DNA of 64,000 bases from positions 1 to 64,000 of the forward strand of contig NZ_VITH01000015.1 in assembly GCF_007827815.1 (NCBI RefSeq), read 5' to 3'. The notes below the pieces were generated by a model. It was not told the origin of the DNA, searched no databases, and saw nothing but the letters and a program-made list of their open reading frames with translations. The DNA is from Azospirillum brasilense. Its GTDB lineage: Bacteria > Pseudomonadota > Alphaproteobacteria > Azospirillales > Azospirillaceae. Below, one piece after another: positions 15,317 through 23,630 of this stretch (the stretch's first letter is position 1; each line of letters begins with the position of its first letter). The position numbers and the translations under genes were made by a program.

Positions 15317-16941
15317 TTCGCCGCCTCCTTGCCGTTCGGGCGCAGATCCTTCGAGTGGTTCTGCAGGTAGGTGAGGATCAGCCGGTACTGGTCGTCGTTG
15401 AAGGAGGTGAAGCGCTTCATCGCCTTCAGCGTTCCGACCCACTGGTTGGCGGTGAAATGCTGCTTGTCCGGCAGCACATGGCAGGCGGAGCACGCCTTCT
15501 GGTAGGTCGCCTGGCTGTAATCCCACAGCGCTTTGCGGTCCGCGTTCAGGTTGGCGGCGTCGGACCACAGGGTGACCTCGACCGGGACCCAGGACTGGCC
15601 GGTGTCGGCGTCGGTTTCCGGCTTGCCGCGCTTCACGGCCGCCGCCGCCGCTTGGTCGAGCACGGCGAGCATCACGCGATGCCCCTTCGACTGATAGACG
15701 ACCGACGGCGCCTCCGCCATCTGCCAGCCCTTCAGCACCAGCTCCAGCGTGTCGGCGTTGCGGGCTGCGACATGCACCGGGGCACCGCCCAGCAGCTTGC
15801 CCTGCTCCGGGACCGATCCGCCGACGCCCGCCTGTTCAAGCCACACCGGCTTGGTCGCCACCACCCAGACGTCTCCGCCCTGGGCGATGGCCTGCTCCGG
15901 CGTGGTCGGCAGCGTCGGCGCGGCGGCGACGGCGTTGCGGAGCATCACCAACGTGTCGGTCCGGTTGGGTTCCGGCATGCCGGGCGCGGGCTTGTGGACG
16001 GCGGGAAGATGCTTCAGGTAGACGGCCATCGCCAGCAGGTCCTCGCGCGGAAGCTGCGCGGTGTTCTTGACGACCTCCGCCATGTCGCCCGCCGCCGTGC
16101 GGCCGATGGGGCTGACGCCGGTGTGCAGGTAGTTGGCGATCGCGTTGACCGACCAGAAGCCGATCCCGGTCTCGTCGGGGGAGATGTTGGGGAAGTAATC
16201 GACGCCGTCGGGGGACTTGCCGCCGCCGTAGCGCTGGCTTGCGATGACGTTCCCCATCAGGCCGCGCGACGAATGGCATTCGGCGCAATGGCCCGGCCCC
16301 TCCACCAGATATTCGCCGCGCCGGTACTGGGCCGCGTCGATACCGGCCGGAACCGGGCTTTCCTCGCCGCGCTTGCCGTCGAGGAAGGCCAGCCTCCAGA
16401 CGCCGACGCCGCGCCGCATGGCATAGGGGAACTTCAGGTCGTGGTCCGGTACCTTGTTGCCGACCGGCTTCAGGCTGAGCAGGTAGGCGTAGAGGTCGCG
16501 GACGTCGGTGCCGCTCAGCCGCTGGTAGGAGGTGTAGGGGAAGGCCGGATAGAGGTTCCGGCCGTCCGGCCAGGCTCCGCCCGGCCCGACGCCTTCCCGC
16601 AGCGCGCGGTCGAACTGGGCCAGCGTCCAGCCGCCGATGCCGGTCTGCGGATCGGGCGAGATGTTGGGCATGTGGAACACGCCGAACTGCGTGTCGAGCG
16701 CCCAGCCGCCGCCCAGGACGGTGTCGTCCTCCTGGCCGGGGGTCTTGTGGCAGGTCGCGCAGTCGGAGGCGACGAAGACCTTGCGCCCGTTGGCGAGGTC
16801 GGCGCCCTCGGCGTCCGGCAGGGTCCGGCCGGGATGGGTGGCGGACCATGTCCAGGGCGAGGTCAGCACCACGAAGCCCAGCACGCCCAGCAGCGCCGCG
16901 CCCCCGGTGAGACGGTAAAGGGTCCTGCGATGAAGTGCCAT
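15313..16941 (-). CDS. hybrid three-haem cytochrome c in the DorC/TorC position
   Basis: A 542-residue protein with one N-terminal membrane anchor (about 12-30) and three CXXCH haem sites: CATCH (61-65), CAECH (219-223) and CSACH (484-488). Residues 40-320 look like the two-haem cytochrome subunit of membrane alcohol/aldehyde dehydrogenases (MPNISPDPQTGIGGWT, FPNISPDETGIGFW). From about residue 350 the protein matches the soluble C-terminal part of TorC/DorC: an SH3-like stretch, then HFTANQWVGTLKAMKRF after the last haem. The four-haem NapC/NirT quinol-oxidising part of a normal DorC is absent. By position it must pass electrons to DorA, but the donor may differ from the usual quinol pool. 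Confidence 0.85.
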   Translation of the reverse strand: MALHRRTLYRLTGGAALLGVLGFVVLTSPWTWSATHPGRTLPDAEGADLANGRKVFVASDCATCHKTPGQEDDTVLGGGWALDTQFGVFHMPNISPDPQTGIGGWTLAQFDRALREGVGPGGAWPDGRNLYPAFPYTSYQRLSGTDVRDLYAYLLSLKPVGNKVPDHDLKFPYAMRRGVGVWRLAFLDGKRGEESPVPAGIDAAQYRRGEYLVEGPGHCAECHSSRGLMGNVIASQRYGGGKSPDGVDYFPNISPDETGIGFWSVNAIANYLHTGVSPIGRTAAGDMAEVVKNTAQLPREDLLAMAVYLKHLPAVHKPAPGMPEPNRTDTLVMLRNAVAAAPTLPTTPEQAIAQGGDVWVVATKPVWLEQAGVGGSVPEQGKLLGGAPVHVAARNADTLELVLKGWQMAEAPSVVYQSKGHRVMLAVLDQAAAAAVKRGKPETDADTGQSWVPVEVTLWSDAANLNADRKALWDYSQATYQKACSACHVLPDKQHFTANQWVGTLKAMKRFTSFNDDQYRLILTYLQNHSKDLRPNGKEAAK

Positions 16942-17026
16942 GTCGTGTGCTTCCTTCGAATGGTACCGACCGATGGAAGCAGCGTAGCGACGGTGGCGGC
17001 GCCATAGGCGTCACGCCTGTGAGCAA

Positions 17027-17048
17027 GATGTAGACGCGATGTAAACGA
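17027..17048. promoter_or_regulatory. tandem 11-bp repeat, candidate response-regulator box
   Basis: GATGTAGACGC (17027-17037) is followed directly by GATGTAAACGA (17038-17048). Eleven-base direct repeats are the usual spacing for OmpR/PhoB-type dimers, and the pair sits in the divergent region between the cytochrome operon and the sensor kinase gene, about 85 bases before the cytochrome start. It is a natural site for the DorR-like regulator encoded at 19465. Confidence 0.5.
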
Positions 17049-17097
17049 CGACGCCCTTTACACCGGCCGCACCGGCCGTAAGCTGGCCGTCTGGAGT

Positions 17098-17122
17098 CCG
17101 GGGGCCGGGGGCCGGGGGCCGG
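17098..17122 (+). repeat. CCGGGGG heptamer repeat upstream of the sensor kinase
   Basis: Three tandem copies of CCGGGGG (17098-17104, 17105-17111, 17112-17118) followed by CCGG, about 40 bases before the sensor-kinase start. A seven-base unit in a leader can change copy number by slippage and alter spacing, and the G-runs could form a quadruplex. Both are inference. Confidence 0.5.
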
Positions 17123-17158
17123 AACCTCGACGGGGCAATGGCTGGAGGATGGGTGCGG

Positions 17159-19468
17159 ATGAAGCGGCGGGCCGAATGGTTGACCGACGCCCTTCGGGCC
17201 GAATGCGGGGCGCTGGTCGACGAGGGCATCCGGCTGGCCAAGCAGAAGGGCTATGCCGACCAGACCAGTTCCATGCGGGCGGCCTGGACCGAAGCCACCG
17301 TGGCGCTCAACGAGGGTCTTGCCGCCTATCTGTCCGACCCGCTGCGCCGGGATGGGCACAGCGGCCACAACAATTATCGCACCGACCCGCGTTTCGACAG
17401 GCTCCGCCACATCGCGCAGACGCACCACGACGCGGGAATCCCGCTGGAGCTGAACAACGGCTTGCTCAAGCTGTACCGGCGCGCCTATCGCAACCGGCTG
17501 GGCGACCTGCCGGACGGTGCGCGGGAGTTCGGCAGCGGCGACGCCTTCCGGGCGAGGCTCGACGATTTCTTCGACGAGGTCGAGCTGGCGATGCTGGTTC
17601 CCTGGGCGGTGGCCGCGCCGCAGGAGGAGGCCTTGAGCGACAGCCTGCGGCGGCTGACGCGCGAGCGCGACCAGTATTTCGCGGCGCTGGAAAGCCTGCG
17701 CAATCCGGTGTTCATCCTGGACGAGGACGGCCGGCTGCTGACCGCCAACCGGGCGGCCCTGCAATTCTTCCTCGACATGTCGGAAGCTGGTGCGTTGACC
17801 TACCGTCTGGCCCTGCAACCGCACCGCAGCGAACTCCAGGCGGTGGTGGACCAGATCGTCGCCACGCCGGGCACGGAGTGGAATTCGATCTGGATGCAGA
17901 CCCGCCAGGGCAGCCGCTGTTTCGACATCCGCCTGCGGTCGGTCGAGGATACGGTCCACAAGCTGCGGCCCTGGCAGATCATGCTGCTGCACGACGTGAC
18001 CGAGCATCATCAGGCGATCCGCAGGGCGCGCGAGGCGGAACGCACCATGTCGCTGTTCCTGGCGGCGATGTCCCATGAAATCCGCGCGCCGCTCCACAGC
18101 GTCCTGGGGGCCGCAAGCCTGATGAAGGGGGCCAGCCCGGAAAAGCAGGAGGAACTGGTCGAGCTTCTGGACATCGCGGCCCGGTCGCTGAACACGACCC
18201 TGGAGAATGTGCTCAGCTTCTCGCGCTTCGAGCATCAGGCGCCGCAGCCGCGTCCGGTTGCGGTGTGCCTGCGCGAGGCTTTGAGCGATCTGGTGCGGAT
18301 CAAGGACATTCCCGCCCGTCAGCTGGGCGTGCCCCTGCGCCTGGAGATGGCGCCGGGCCTGCCGGAGCATGTCCGGCTGGATTGGTCGATGATCCAGCAG
18401 ATTCTGGGCAACCTGATCCAGAACGCCCTGCGCCACGACGACGGCCGTGGGGTGCTGGTCGGCCTGCGGGTGGAAGACGGCATGCTGGTCTTTCGGGTCG
18501 CCGACCATGGGCCGGGCATGCCCGAGGAGATCCGCGACATGCTGGCGCAAGCCCCCGTCGGGCTGCGGCCCCGGACGACGGGGCGCAACGGGTCCGGCCT
18601 CGGCCTGGCCATCGCACAGCGCATGACGCTGGCGCTGGGAGGCGGCATCGCCGTTCTCGATCCTCGGGAAGGGGCCGTTGTCGAGGTGCGCCTGCCACTG
18701 GTCGTGGCTTCCCCGGCAGAACCGCCGGCCCGGCAGAGCATGCCGGACGACCGTCTCCACCAGAACTGCCTCATGGTCGACGACGACCCGATCAATGCCC
18801 AGGTCACCGCCGCCATGCTGGATCGCATGGGTCTGTCGGTGGACCACGCCCAGACCCTGGAGCAGGCGCACGCCCTGTTGCTTGCGGCCCCGGACGCCTA
18901 TGGCGTCTTCCTCCTCGATTACCGGTTGCCGGACGGCACCGGACCGGACTTCGCCCGTGAGATCCGTCGCAATCCGGCTTCGGCGGATGCCTCGATCATC
19001 CTGTTGAGCGCCAACGCCGATTGGGTTCGCGCCTCGCCCGCCGACGCCGGACTGTTCCAGGCCATCCTGGAGAAGCCGCTGGACGCGACCGCGCTGGGCA
19101 AGGCCATCCGCGGCAAGGCGGCGCGACCGGCGGTGGGGGCGGGCGGACTGCTCGACGGCCTGTCGCCGACCGCCCGGCGGCGGATGGCGGAAGCGTTCAC
19201 CCGTGGCTGGACTGAGTTCCGTACGATGCTGGAGGTCGCCGACCCGGCGGAGCGGGATGCCGCCCTTGCCGCTCTCGCCCACAAGCTGGCGAGCGGAGCC
19301 GCGACCTTCGGTCTGGACGAAATCGCCGACCGGCTGCGCCGGATCGAAGCGGCGCATGAGGATGGCACCGTCGGCGCGGCGACGCGGGCCAAAGAGCATG
19401 GTTCCCTGCTCGCATGTTCTCTGCCACCGGATTGGCGGAACCGCTTCGCAGAGGACTTCTCAGCGTGA
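17159..19468 (+). CDS. dorS: hybrid sensor histidine kinase (DorS/TorS-like, apparently soluble)
   Basis: A 769-residue kinase. No membrane span is visible. Order: a novel N-terminal helical region (1-160), a PAS domain (about 175-285), HisKA with His306 in AAMSHEIRAPLHSVLG, an HATPase domain (NLIQNALRHDDG, then GRNGSGLGLAIAQRM), a receiver domain (about 540-660, with LLDYRLPDGTGP) and a C-terminal HPt-like segment (ALAHKLASGAATFGL). The phosphorelay layout equals TorS/DorS. ATG 17159 is chosen because GGAGG lies 11 bases upstream; GTG 17153 and ATG 17138 are alternatives. The stop overlaps the response-regulator start (GTGA). The dor assignment rests on position and layout. Confidence 0.82.
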   Translation: MKRRAEWLTDALRAECGALVDEGIRLAKQKGYADQTSSMRAAWTEATVALNEGLAAYLSDPLRRDGHSGHNNYRTDPRFDRLRHIAQTHHDAGIPLELNNGLLKLYRRAYRNRLGDLPDGAREFGSGDAFRARLDDFFDEVELAMLVPWAVAAPQEEALSDSLRRLTRERDQYFAALESLRNPVFILDEDGRLLTANRAALQFFLDMSEAGALTYRLALQPHRSELQAVVDQIVATPGTEWNSIWMQTRQGSRCFDIRLRSVEDTVHKLRPWQIMLLHDVTEHHQAIRRAREAERTMSLFLAAMSHEIRAPLHSVLGAASLMKGASPEKQEELVELLDIAARSLNTTLENVLSFSRFEHQAPQPRPVAVCLREALSDLVRIKDIPARQLGVPLRLEMAPGLPEHVRLDWSMIQQILGNLIQNALRHDDGRGVLVGLRVEDGMLVFRVADHGPGMPEEIRDMLAQAPVGLRPRTTGRNGSGLGLAIAQRMTLALGGGIAVLDPREGAVVEVRLPLVVASPAEPPARQSMPDDRLHQNCLMVDDDPINAQVTAAMLDRMGLSVDHAQTLEQAHALLLAAPDAYGVFLLDYRLPDGTGPDFAREIRRNPASADASIILLSANADWVRASPADAGLFQAILEKPLDATALGKAIRGKAARPAVGAGGLLDGLSPTARRRMAEAFTRGWTEFRTMLEVADPAERDAALAALAHKLASGAATFGLDEIADRLRRIEAAHEDGTVGAATRAKEHGSLLACSLPPDWRNRFAEDFSA

Positions 19469-20154
19469 CCGAGACCGCCGACATTCTTCTCGTCGACGAC
19501 GACGTCCTGATCCAACTGATGGTCGAGGATGTGGTCACGCAGATGGGGCATCGCTTCCATTGCGCCGCCGACGGCGAGCAGGCGCGGGCCGCGCTGAAAC
19601 GGCAGCGCTTCGATCTGGTGATCCTGGACCGCCGGCTGCCGGACACCGACGGCCTGCTGCTCGCCCAGACCATCCAGGCCGAAGCCAGGGCGCCCTTCAT
19701 CGTGCTGTCCAGCCTGTCGGCCTCGCACGACCAGTTGCTCGGCCTGGGGCTGGGCGCCCTCGACTACATCTGCAAGCCGGTCGAGCCGGCCTTGCTCCGG
19801 GCGCGCATCGCCAAGCACATCGACGCGCCGCGCGAAGCGCATGAGGACAGGGTCGTGACCGTCGGCAAGGCCGTTCAACTCAACACCCAGACCCGCCGGC
19901 TGTCGGTCGGCGGGCGGACCGAAGTCCTGTCCCCGGCCGAAAGCCGGCTGCTCGTCCATCTGATCCACACGCTCGACCGGCCGTCGGATCGGCTGGAGAT
20001 CAGCAAAGCGATTTGCGGGCGGGAGTGGGTGTATGGAGACCGCACCGCCGACGTGTTGGTATCACGCCTTCGCCGTCGACTTGCCGGAAGCGAGGTGGAG
20101 ATCGTCACGGTCCATGGGCTTGGGTATCTGCTGACCGCCAAGCCGGATGCGTAG
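19465..20154 (+). CDS. dorR: OmpR-family response regulator (DorR/TorR-like)
   Basis: A 229-residue two-domain regulator. The receiver domain has the acidic pair in LLVDDD, phospho-acceptor Asp55 in LVILDRRLPDTDG, and the conserved lysine in ICKPVEP. The C-terminal winged helix (about 130-225) shows LSPAESRLLVHLIHTLDRPSDR and RLRRRLAGSEVEIVTVHGLGYLL. It begins at GTG 19465, overlapping the kinase stop by four bases, with GAGGA upstream. It should receive phosphate from the kinase HPt domain and control the divergent reductase operon. Confidence 0.88.
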   Translation: MTETADILLVDDDVLIQLMVEDVVTQMGHRFHCAADGEQARAALKRQRFDLVILDRRLPDTDGLLLAQTIQAEARAPFIVLSSLSASHDQLLGLGLGALDYICKPVEPALLRARIAKHIDAPREAHEDRVVTVGKAVQLNTQTRRLSVGGRTEVLSPAESRLLVHLIHTLDRPSDRLEISKAICGREWVYGDRTADVLVSRLRRRLAGSEVEIVTVHGLGYLLTAKPDA

Positions 20155-20501
20155 GTTAATGCCCGTCCTCAGGAGAATGGACCCGTGTACAATTGTCCCG
20201 CCGCGGCATTTTCACCTGTTCATGGTGCCGCACTTATATGCCGCAATGGGCCTTGCACCAAGCTCTGGCTTGGGCGGGCGGCTATCCCCACAGTGATGGT
20301 GTGGAAACCAGGGCCGAGCGGATCGGCTCCAAGCATCAAGACGGACAGCCATGGATCACTGTGCCGGAATCGACGTCTCGTCGGAACAGAGCAGCGTGTG
20401 CGTGGTTCAATCGCCTCGTCTTCGTCATCAGACACCTTCCCGTTCCACTCGGAGCTTAGCTGAGGTGTCCGCCGAGCCAGGGTGAATCTGTCCGAACCTT
20501 G
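20155..20501. other. non-coding stretch with an IS110 remnant
   Basis: No intact gene. It lies between the DorR-like gene and the convergent TetR gene. A short reading frame at 20351 preserves the N-terminus of an IS110 transposase (separate entry). The remaining sequence gives no recognisable product. Confidence 0.5.
20351..20425 (+). pseudogene. N-terminal remnant of an IS110-family transposase
   Basis: Translation from the ATG gives MDHCAGIDVSSEQSSVCVV, the typical opening of IS110 transposases, in which GIDVSS contains the first catalytic Asp of the DEDD nuclease domain. After about 20 residues similarity is lost and the frame reads through unrelated sequence, so only the 5' tip survives. 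It marks past insertion or recombination between the dor regulators and the ABC transporter block. Confidence 0.7.
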
Positions 20502-21257
20502 TCACCCTGATGCGGCGTGGCGGTTAGCGCTTACAGCCGGCTGGATTGGGCCTTCGAACTGCACCATCGCAAGATACCATTGATCGGACAGCGCTTTTGC
20601 GAGGCTGTCGGCGGTGGGGAAGGACCGGCACAGCAACGCGTCGCCATGGACGAACCGTTCGCGCAAGCTTTCGATCGTCATCGCGATCAGCAGGCGCAGG
20701 ACGCCCTCGAACCTGCCGCGTTCCTCCACGCCGAAGGGCTGTCCGCGACGGCGGGCGACAGCGACGATGATGCGGTCGACCCATTCGGAATTCATCCGCT
20801 CGCGCATGCGCAACACCTCGGGATTCCGCGTGGCCAGTTCCGAGAACAGGCTGTAGAAGCCTGCGTTCGCCTCATAGGCGCGGCAATAGTCGGTGTTGGC
20901 GGTCAAGATCGCCTCGTAGCTGCTTCGTGGCCCCTTCGATACGGTGCGGCGGTGGGTGACATATTCGAAGAACAGGTTGACGAGGACGACGGCGCATTCG
21001 TCCATGTCTTTGAAATGATTGTAGAAGGTTCCGCGTGACAGCCCAGCTTCGTCCAGCAGGGCCTCCACCGTCATCAGCTTTCCCCGTGTGGTGCGCAGGT
21101 GGCGGGCGACCAGGGAGAGCAGCATGTAGCGCGTCCGCTCCCGCTTTGGGCGCGTCCGCTCCCGGCTCTTGATCGCCAGCACCTCTTCAAAGAAGAGAGG
21201 GGGAACGGTTTCATCCCGCTCAGGCCCGCTGCCCTGAATTTTCTCATCCTGCTGCAT
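20502..21257 (-). CDS. TetR/AcrR-family regulator
   Basis: A 251-residue regulator. The helix-turn-helix (about 50-95) is recognisable in LMTVEALLDEAGLSRGTFYNHFKDMDEC; the N-terminal 35 residues are a polar extension. ATG 21257 is chosen because GAGGG precedes it at normal spacing; the frame continues upstream without a good start. It is divergent from the ABC transporter operon at 21389 and probably represses it, sensing the transported compound or its CoA ester. The last codons overlap a weak inverted repeat (AGGGTGA 20479-20485 and TCACCCT 20502-20508) that may help termination. Confidence 0.85.
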   Translation of the reverse strand: MQQDEKIQGSGPERDETVPPLFFEEVLAIKSRERTRPKRERTRYMLLSLVARHLRTTRGKLMTVEALLDEAGLSRGTFYNHFKDMDECAVVLVNLFFEYVTHRRTVSKGPRSSYEAILTANTDYCRAYEANAGFYSLFSELATRNPEVLRMRERMNSEWVDRIIVAVARRRGQPFGVEERGRFEGVLRLLIAMTIESLRERFVHGDALLCRSFPTADSLAKALSDQWYLAMVQFEGPIQPAVSANRHAASG

Positions 21258-21291
21258 TTTTATGCCCTCGCTCCCCAACCACCATGGCCCC

Positions 21292-21316
21292 GACAAAAAT
21301 GTTCTGCGAACTGACG
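21292..21316. repeat. short match to the transposon-end-like repeats
   Basis: CGACAAAAATGTT (21291-21303) is identical to the inner word of copy 1 (9859-9871) and is followed by CTGCGAACTGACG, against TTCTCTTAACTCATC in copy 1. It lies in the divergent promoter between the TetR and ABC genes. It may be a third, more decayed end or a chance match of a 13-base word. Confidence 0.3.
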
Positions 21317-21388
21317 TTCACAGCTTGACGAAGGCCATTTTTACACATAGCGTCATATTTAGACAATGCGTCATCACTGGACAGGCCG
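21317..21388. promoter_or_regulatory. divergent promoter region, TetR operator candidates
   Basis: This AT-rich stretch before the ABC ATPase start contains the word GCGTCAT twice in the same orientation (21350-21356 and 21368-21374), 18 bases apart. TetR-type sites normally read as dyads, so direct repeats are not conclusive; the region is nevertheless the only plausible place for a shared promoter and operator. Confidence 0.35.
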
Positions 21389-22543
21389 ATGATACCTACG
21401 ATGGTGGATGTCAATAAACCCTCCAGCGGCACCTTGAACAGGGAAGCTTTTTCGAAAGCGAAGGCGACCGGTGCGACGATCGAGTTCCAATCCGTCCGCA
21501 AGGCCTATGGATCGATAACAGCACTGCACGATTTTTCTCTGACCATTCATCCCGGCGAGTTCCTGACGATCCTCGGGTCGAGCGGATCGGGGAAAACGAC
21601 GGCTCTGAATGCACTTGCGGGTTTCTCCGGGGCGGACTCGGGCGACATCCTCATCGACGGCAAGTCGGTGATCGACGAGCCGCCGGAGCGCCGGAATCTG
21701 GGGATGGTGTTCCAGAACTATTCCCTGTTCCCGCACATGACGGTGTTCGACAACATCGCCTTCCCGCTGCGGATGCGCCGCGCCCCGCGTAGTGAGATCA
21801 ACGAACGGGTGGAGCGGGTCCTGGAGATCGTCCGGCTCGGCGCGCTCGCCAAGCGGATGCCCCGCGATCTCTCCGGTGGACAGCAGCAGCGAGTGGCTTT
21901 CGCCCGCGCCATCGTGTTCGAGCCGCCCGTCCTGTTGATGGACGAGCCGCTCGGCGCGCTCGATCTCAAGCTGCGCGAAGCGCTGCAGTTCGAGATCAAG
22001 GAAATCCAGCATCAGCTCGGCTGCACCGTGGTCTATGTAACTCACGATCAGCGCGAGGCGCTCGCCATGTCGTCGCGCATCGTCGTGCTGCGCGACGGCC
22101 GGATCGAGCAGGTCGGCACCCCGTCGGAAATGTACGACGCGCCGAAAAGCCGCTTCGTCGCCGATTTCATCGGCCAGACCAACCTGCTGGCCGCCGATCT
22201 GTCGACGGCCGGATCGGTGTCCATTTCCGAACTGGGCGCCGTTTACCGGGATGCGGACTCCCAAGCCCGCCAGGGGGCCTGGTACGCCAGCGTTCGTCCC
22301 GAAAAGCTTCAGCGCCGCCCGGCCGAAGGGGCGGACATTGCCGTGGGCGTGACCGTTCAAGAAGCGGTATTCCTCGGCGACGTGATCGAGTACAGCGCCC
22401 GCACCGCCCATGGTGCGCTCATCCACTTCCGGGAACAGAGACGCGACAGGGATCGGATCCCGGAACGCGGCGAGACGATCAGTCTCGTCCTGCGACCCTC
22501 TGACGTCGTCCTCGTTCCGGATCTCGCCAAGACCGGTCGCTAA
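21389..22543 (+). CDS. ABC transporter ATPase, spermidine/putrescine (PotA) type
   Basis: A 384-residue ATPase of the PotA/Fbp group: Walker A GSSGSGKTT, Q-loop VFQNYSLFPHMTVFDNIAFPL, signature LSGGQQQR, Walker B VLLMDEPLGALD, switch His in VTHDQREAL, and a C-terminal TOBE domain (about 285-375). It energises the two permeases encoded downstream. First gene of an operon that continues with the binding protein 22 bases later. The substrate class (polyamine-like cation, betaine or a small organic acid) cannot be resolved from the ATPase. Confidence 0.92.
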   Translation: MIPTMVDVNKPSSGTLNREAFSKAKATGATIEFQSVRKAYGSITALHDFSLTIHPGEFLTILGSSGSGKTTALNALAGFSGADSGDILIDGKSVIDEPPERRNLGMVFQNYSLFPHMTVFDNIAFPLRMRRAPRSEINERVERVLEIVRLGALAKRMPRDLSGGQQQRVAFARAIVFEPPVLLMDEPLGALDLKLREALQFEIKEIQHQLGCTVVYVTHDQREALAMSSRIVVLRDGRIEQVGTPSEMYDAPKSRFVADFIGQTNLLAADLSTAGSVSISELGAVYRDADSQARQGAWYASVRPEKLQRRPAEGADIAVGVTVQEAVFLGDVIEYSARTAHGALIHFREQRRDRDRIPERGETISLVLRPSDVVLVPDLAKTGR

Positions 22544-22565
22544 AGAACTGATTGGGAGTGCCGTT

Positions 22566-23630
22566 ATGAAGAAGCTGCTGTGGAGCCTCTCCGTTGGAGC
22601 GGCGATTGTCGGCGGTGCCGGCGACGCCGCCCTGGCCCAGTCCGGCAACAAGTCGATCACGATCGCCAATTACGGCGGTGCGTGGGCGGAAACCCTGAAC
22701 CGCATCTGCATCGAGCCGTTCACCAAGGAGACCGGCATCACCGTCACCCAGGCGGCGACCGAAGACTCCCTTGCCCAGATCCGCGTCCAGCAGACCACCA
22801 AGAACATCCTGTGGGACATTGCGCCCACCGAACGTTCGGGCTTGCCGGTCTCGTCCAAGAATGGCTGGCTGGAGCCGATCGACTGGTCGGTGGTCGACCC
22901 GGAAAACAAGCTCCCGCCGGTTGCCCGCAAACAGTACGCCATCGGCGCAATCGCCTATTCCACCACAATCGGCGTGCGCACCGATAAGCTGCCGGAAGGC
23001 AAGAGCTTCGGCGGCTGGAAGGACTTCTGGGACGTCAAGACCTTCCCCGGCCCGCGCACGCTGCGCAACTCCCCGGCGGAAAATCTCGAATTCGCCCTGA
23101 TCGCCGACGGCGTAAAGCCGTCCGAAGTCTACAACGTGCTGCGGTCACCGGAAGGCGTCGACCGCGCGTTCAGGAAACTGGACGAGATCAAGCCGGCGAT
23201 CACCGTATGGTGGACCAGCGGCCAGCAGCCGGTCCAGTTGCTCGCCAGCGGCGAGGTCTTCTACGCGACAGCCTTCAACGGCCGCATCCAGCAGCTTCAA
23301 AAGGACAAGCTGCCGGTCAGGATCATCTGGAACGGCGGATCGCTGGACGTCAGCTACTATTCCATCGTGAAGGGCGCCCGCAACGTGGCCGATGCCCAGA
23401 AATTCATGAACTACTGCTGGAACACACCGACGCGCTTGGCCGAGATCGCCCGCGCCATGCCCTACTCCTCCTTCAACCCTGACATCTACAAGATCCTCTC
23501 GGCCGACGAGGCCAAGGAACTTCCGACCAGCCCGGCGAACCTCGACGTTCAGTTCGCGCTGGATTCCGAATATTGGGCTGAAAACCTCCCGCGCATCCAG
23601 AAGCGGTGGGAAGCTTGGCGCCTGCAATGA
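22566..23630 (+). CDS. ABC transporter periplasmic binding protein (PotD-like)
   Basis: A 354-residue exported protein with signal peptide 1-24 (ending AALAQ). The segment KSITIANYGGAWAETLNRICIEPFTKETGI is the usual opening of the PotD/AfuA-type solute-binding proteins. ATG 22566 has GGGAGTG upstream; the frame upstream overlaps the ATPase and is not used. The next gene begins at an ATG that overlaps its stop (ATGA). Ligand unknown. Confidence 0.9.
   Translation: MKKLLWSLSVGAAIVGGAGDAALAQSGNKSITIANYGGAWAETLNRICIEPFTKETGITVTQAATEDSLAQIRVQQTTKNILWDIAPTERSGLPVSSKNGWLEPIDWSVVDPENKLPPVARKQYAIGAIAYSTTIGVRTDKLPEGKSFGGWKDFWDVKTFPGPRTLRNSPAENLEFALIADGVKPSEVYNVLRSPEGVDRAFRKLDEIKPAITVWWTSGQQPVQLLASGEVFYATAFNGRIQQLQKDKLPVRIIWNGGSLDVSYYSIVKGARNVADAQKFMNYCWNTPTRLAEIARAMPYSSFNPDIYKILSADEAKELPTSPANLDVQFALDSEYWAENLPRIQKRWEAWRLQ

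Noticed and set aside
15836..19399. 1187-residue reverse frame across the cytochrome and kinase genes
   Set aside because: It crosses two well-supported genes with different orientation and shows no family pattern.
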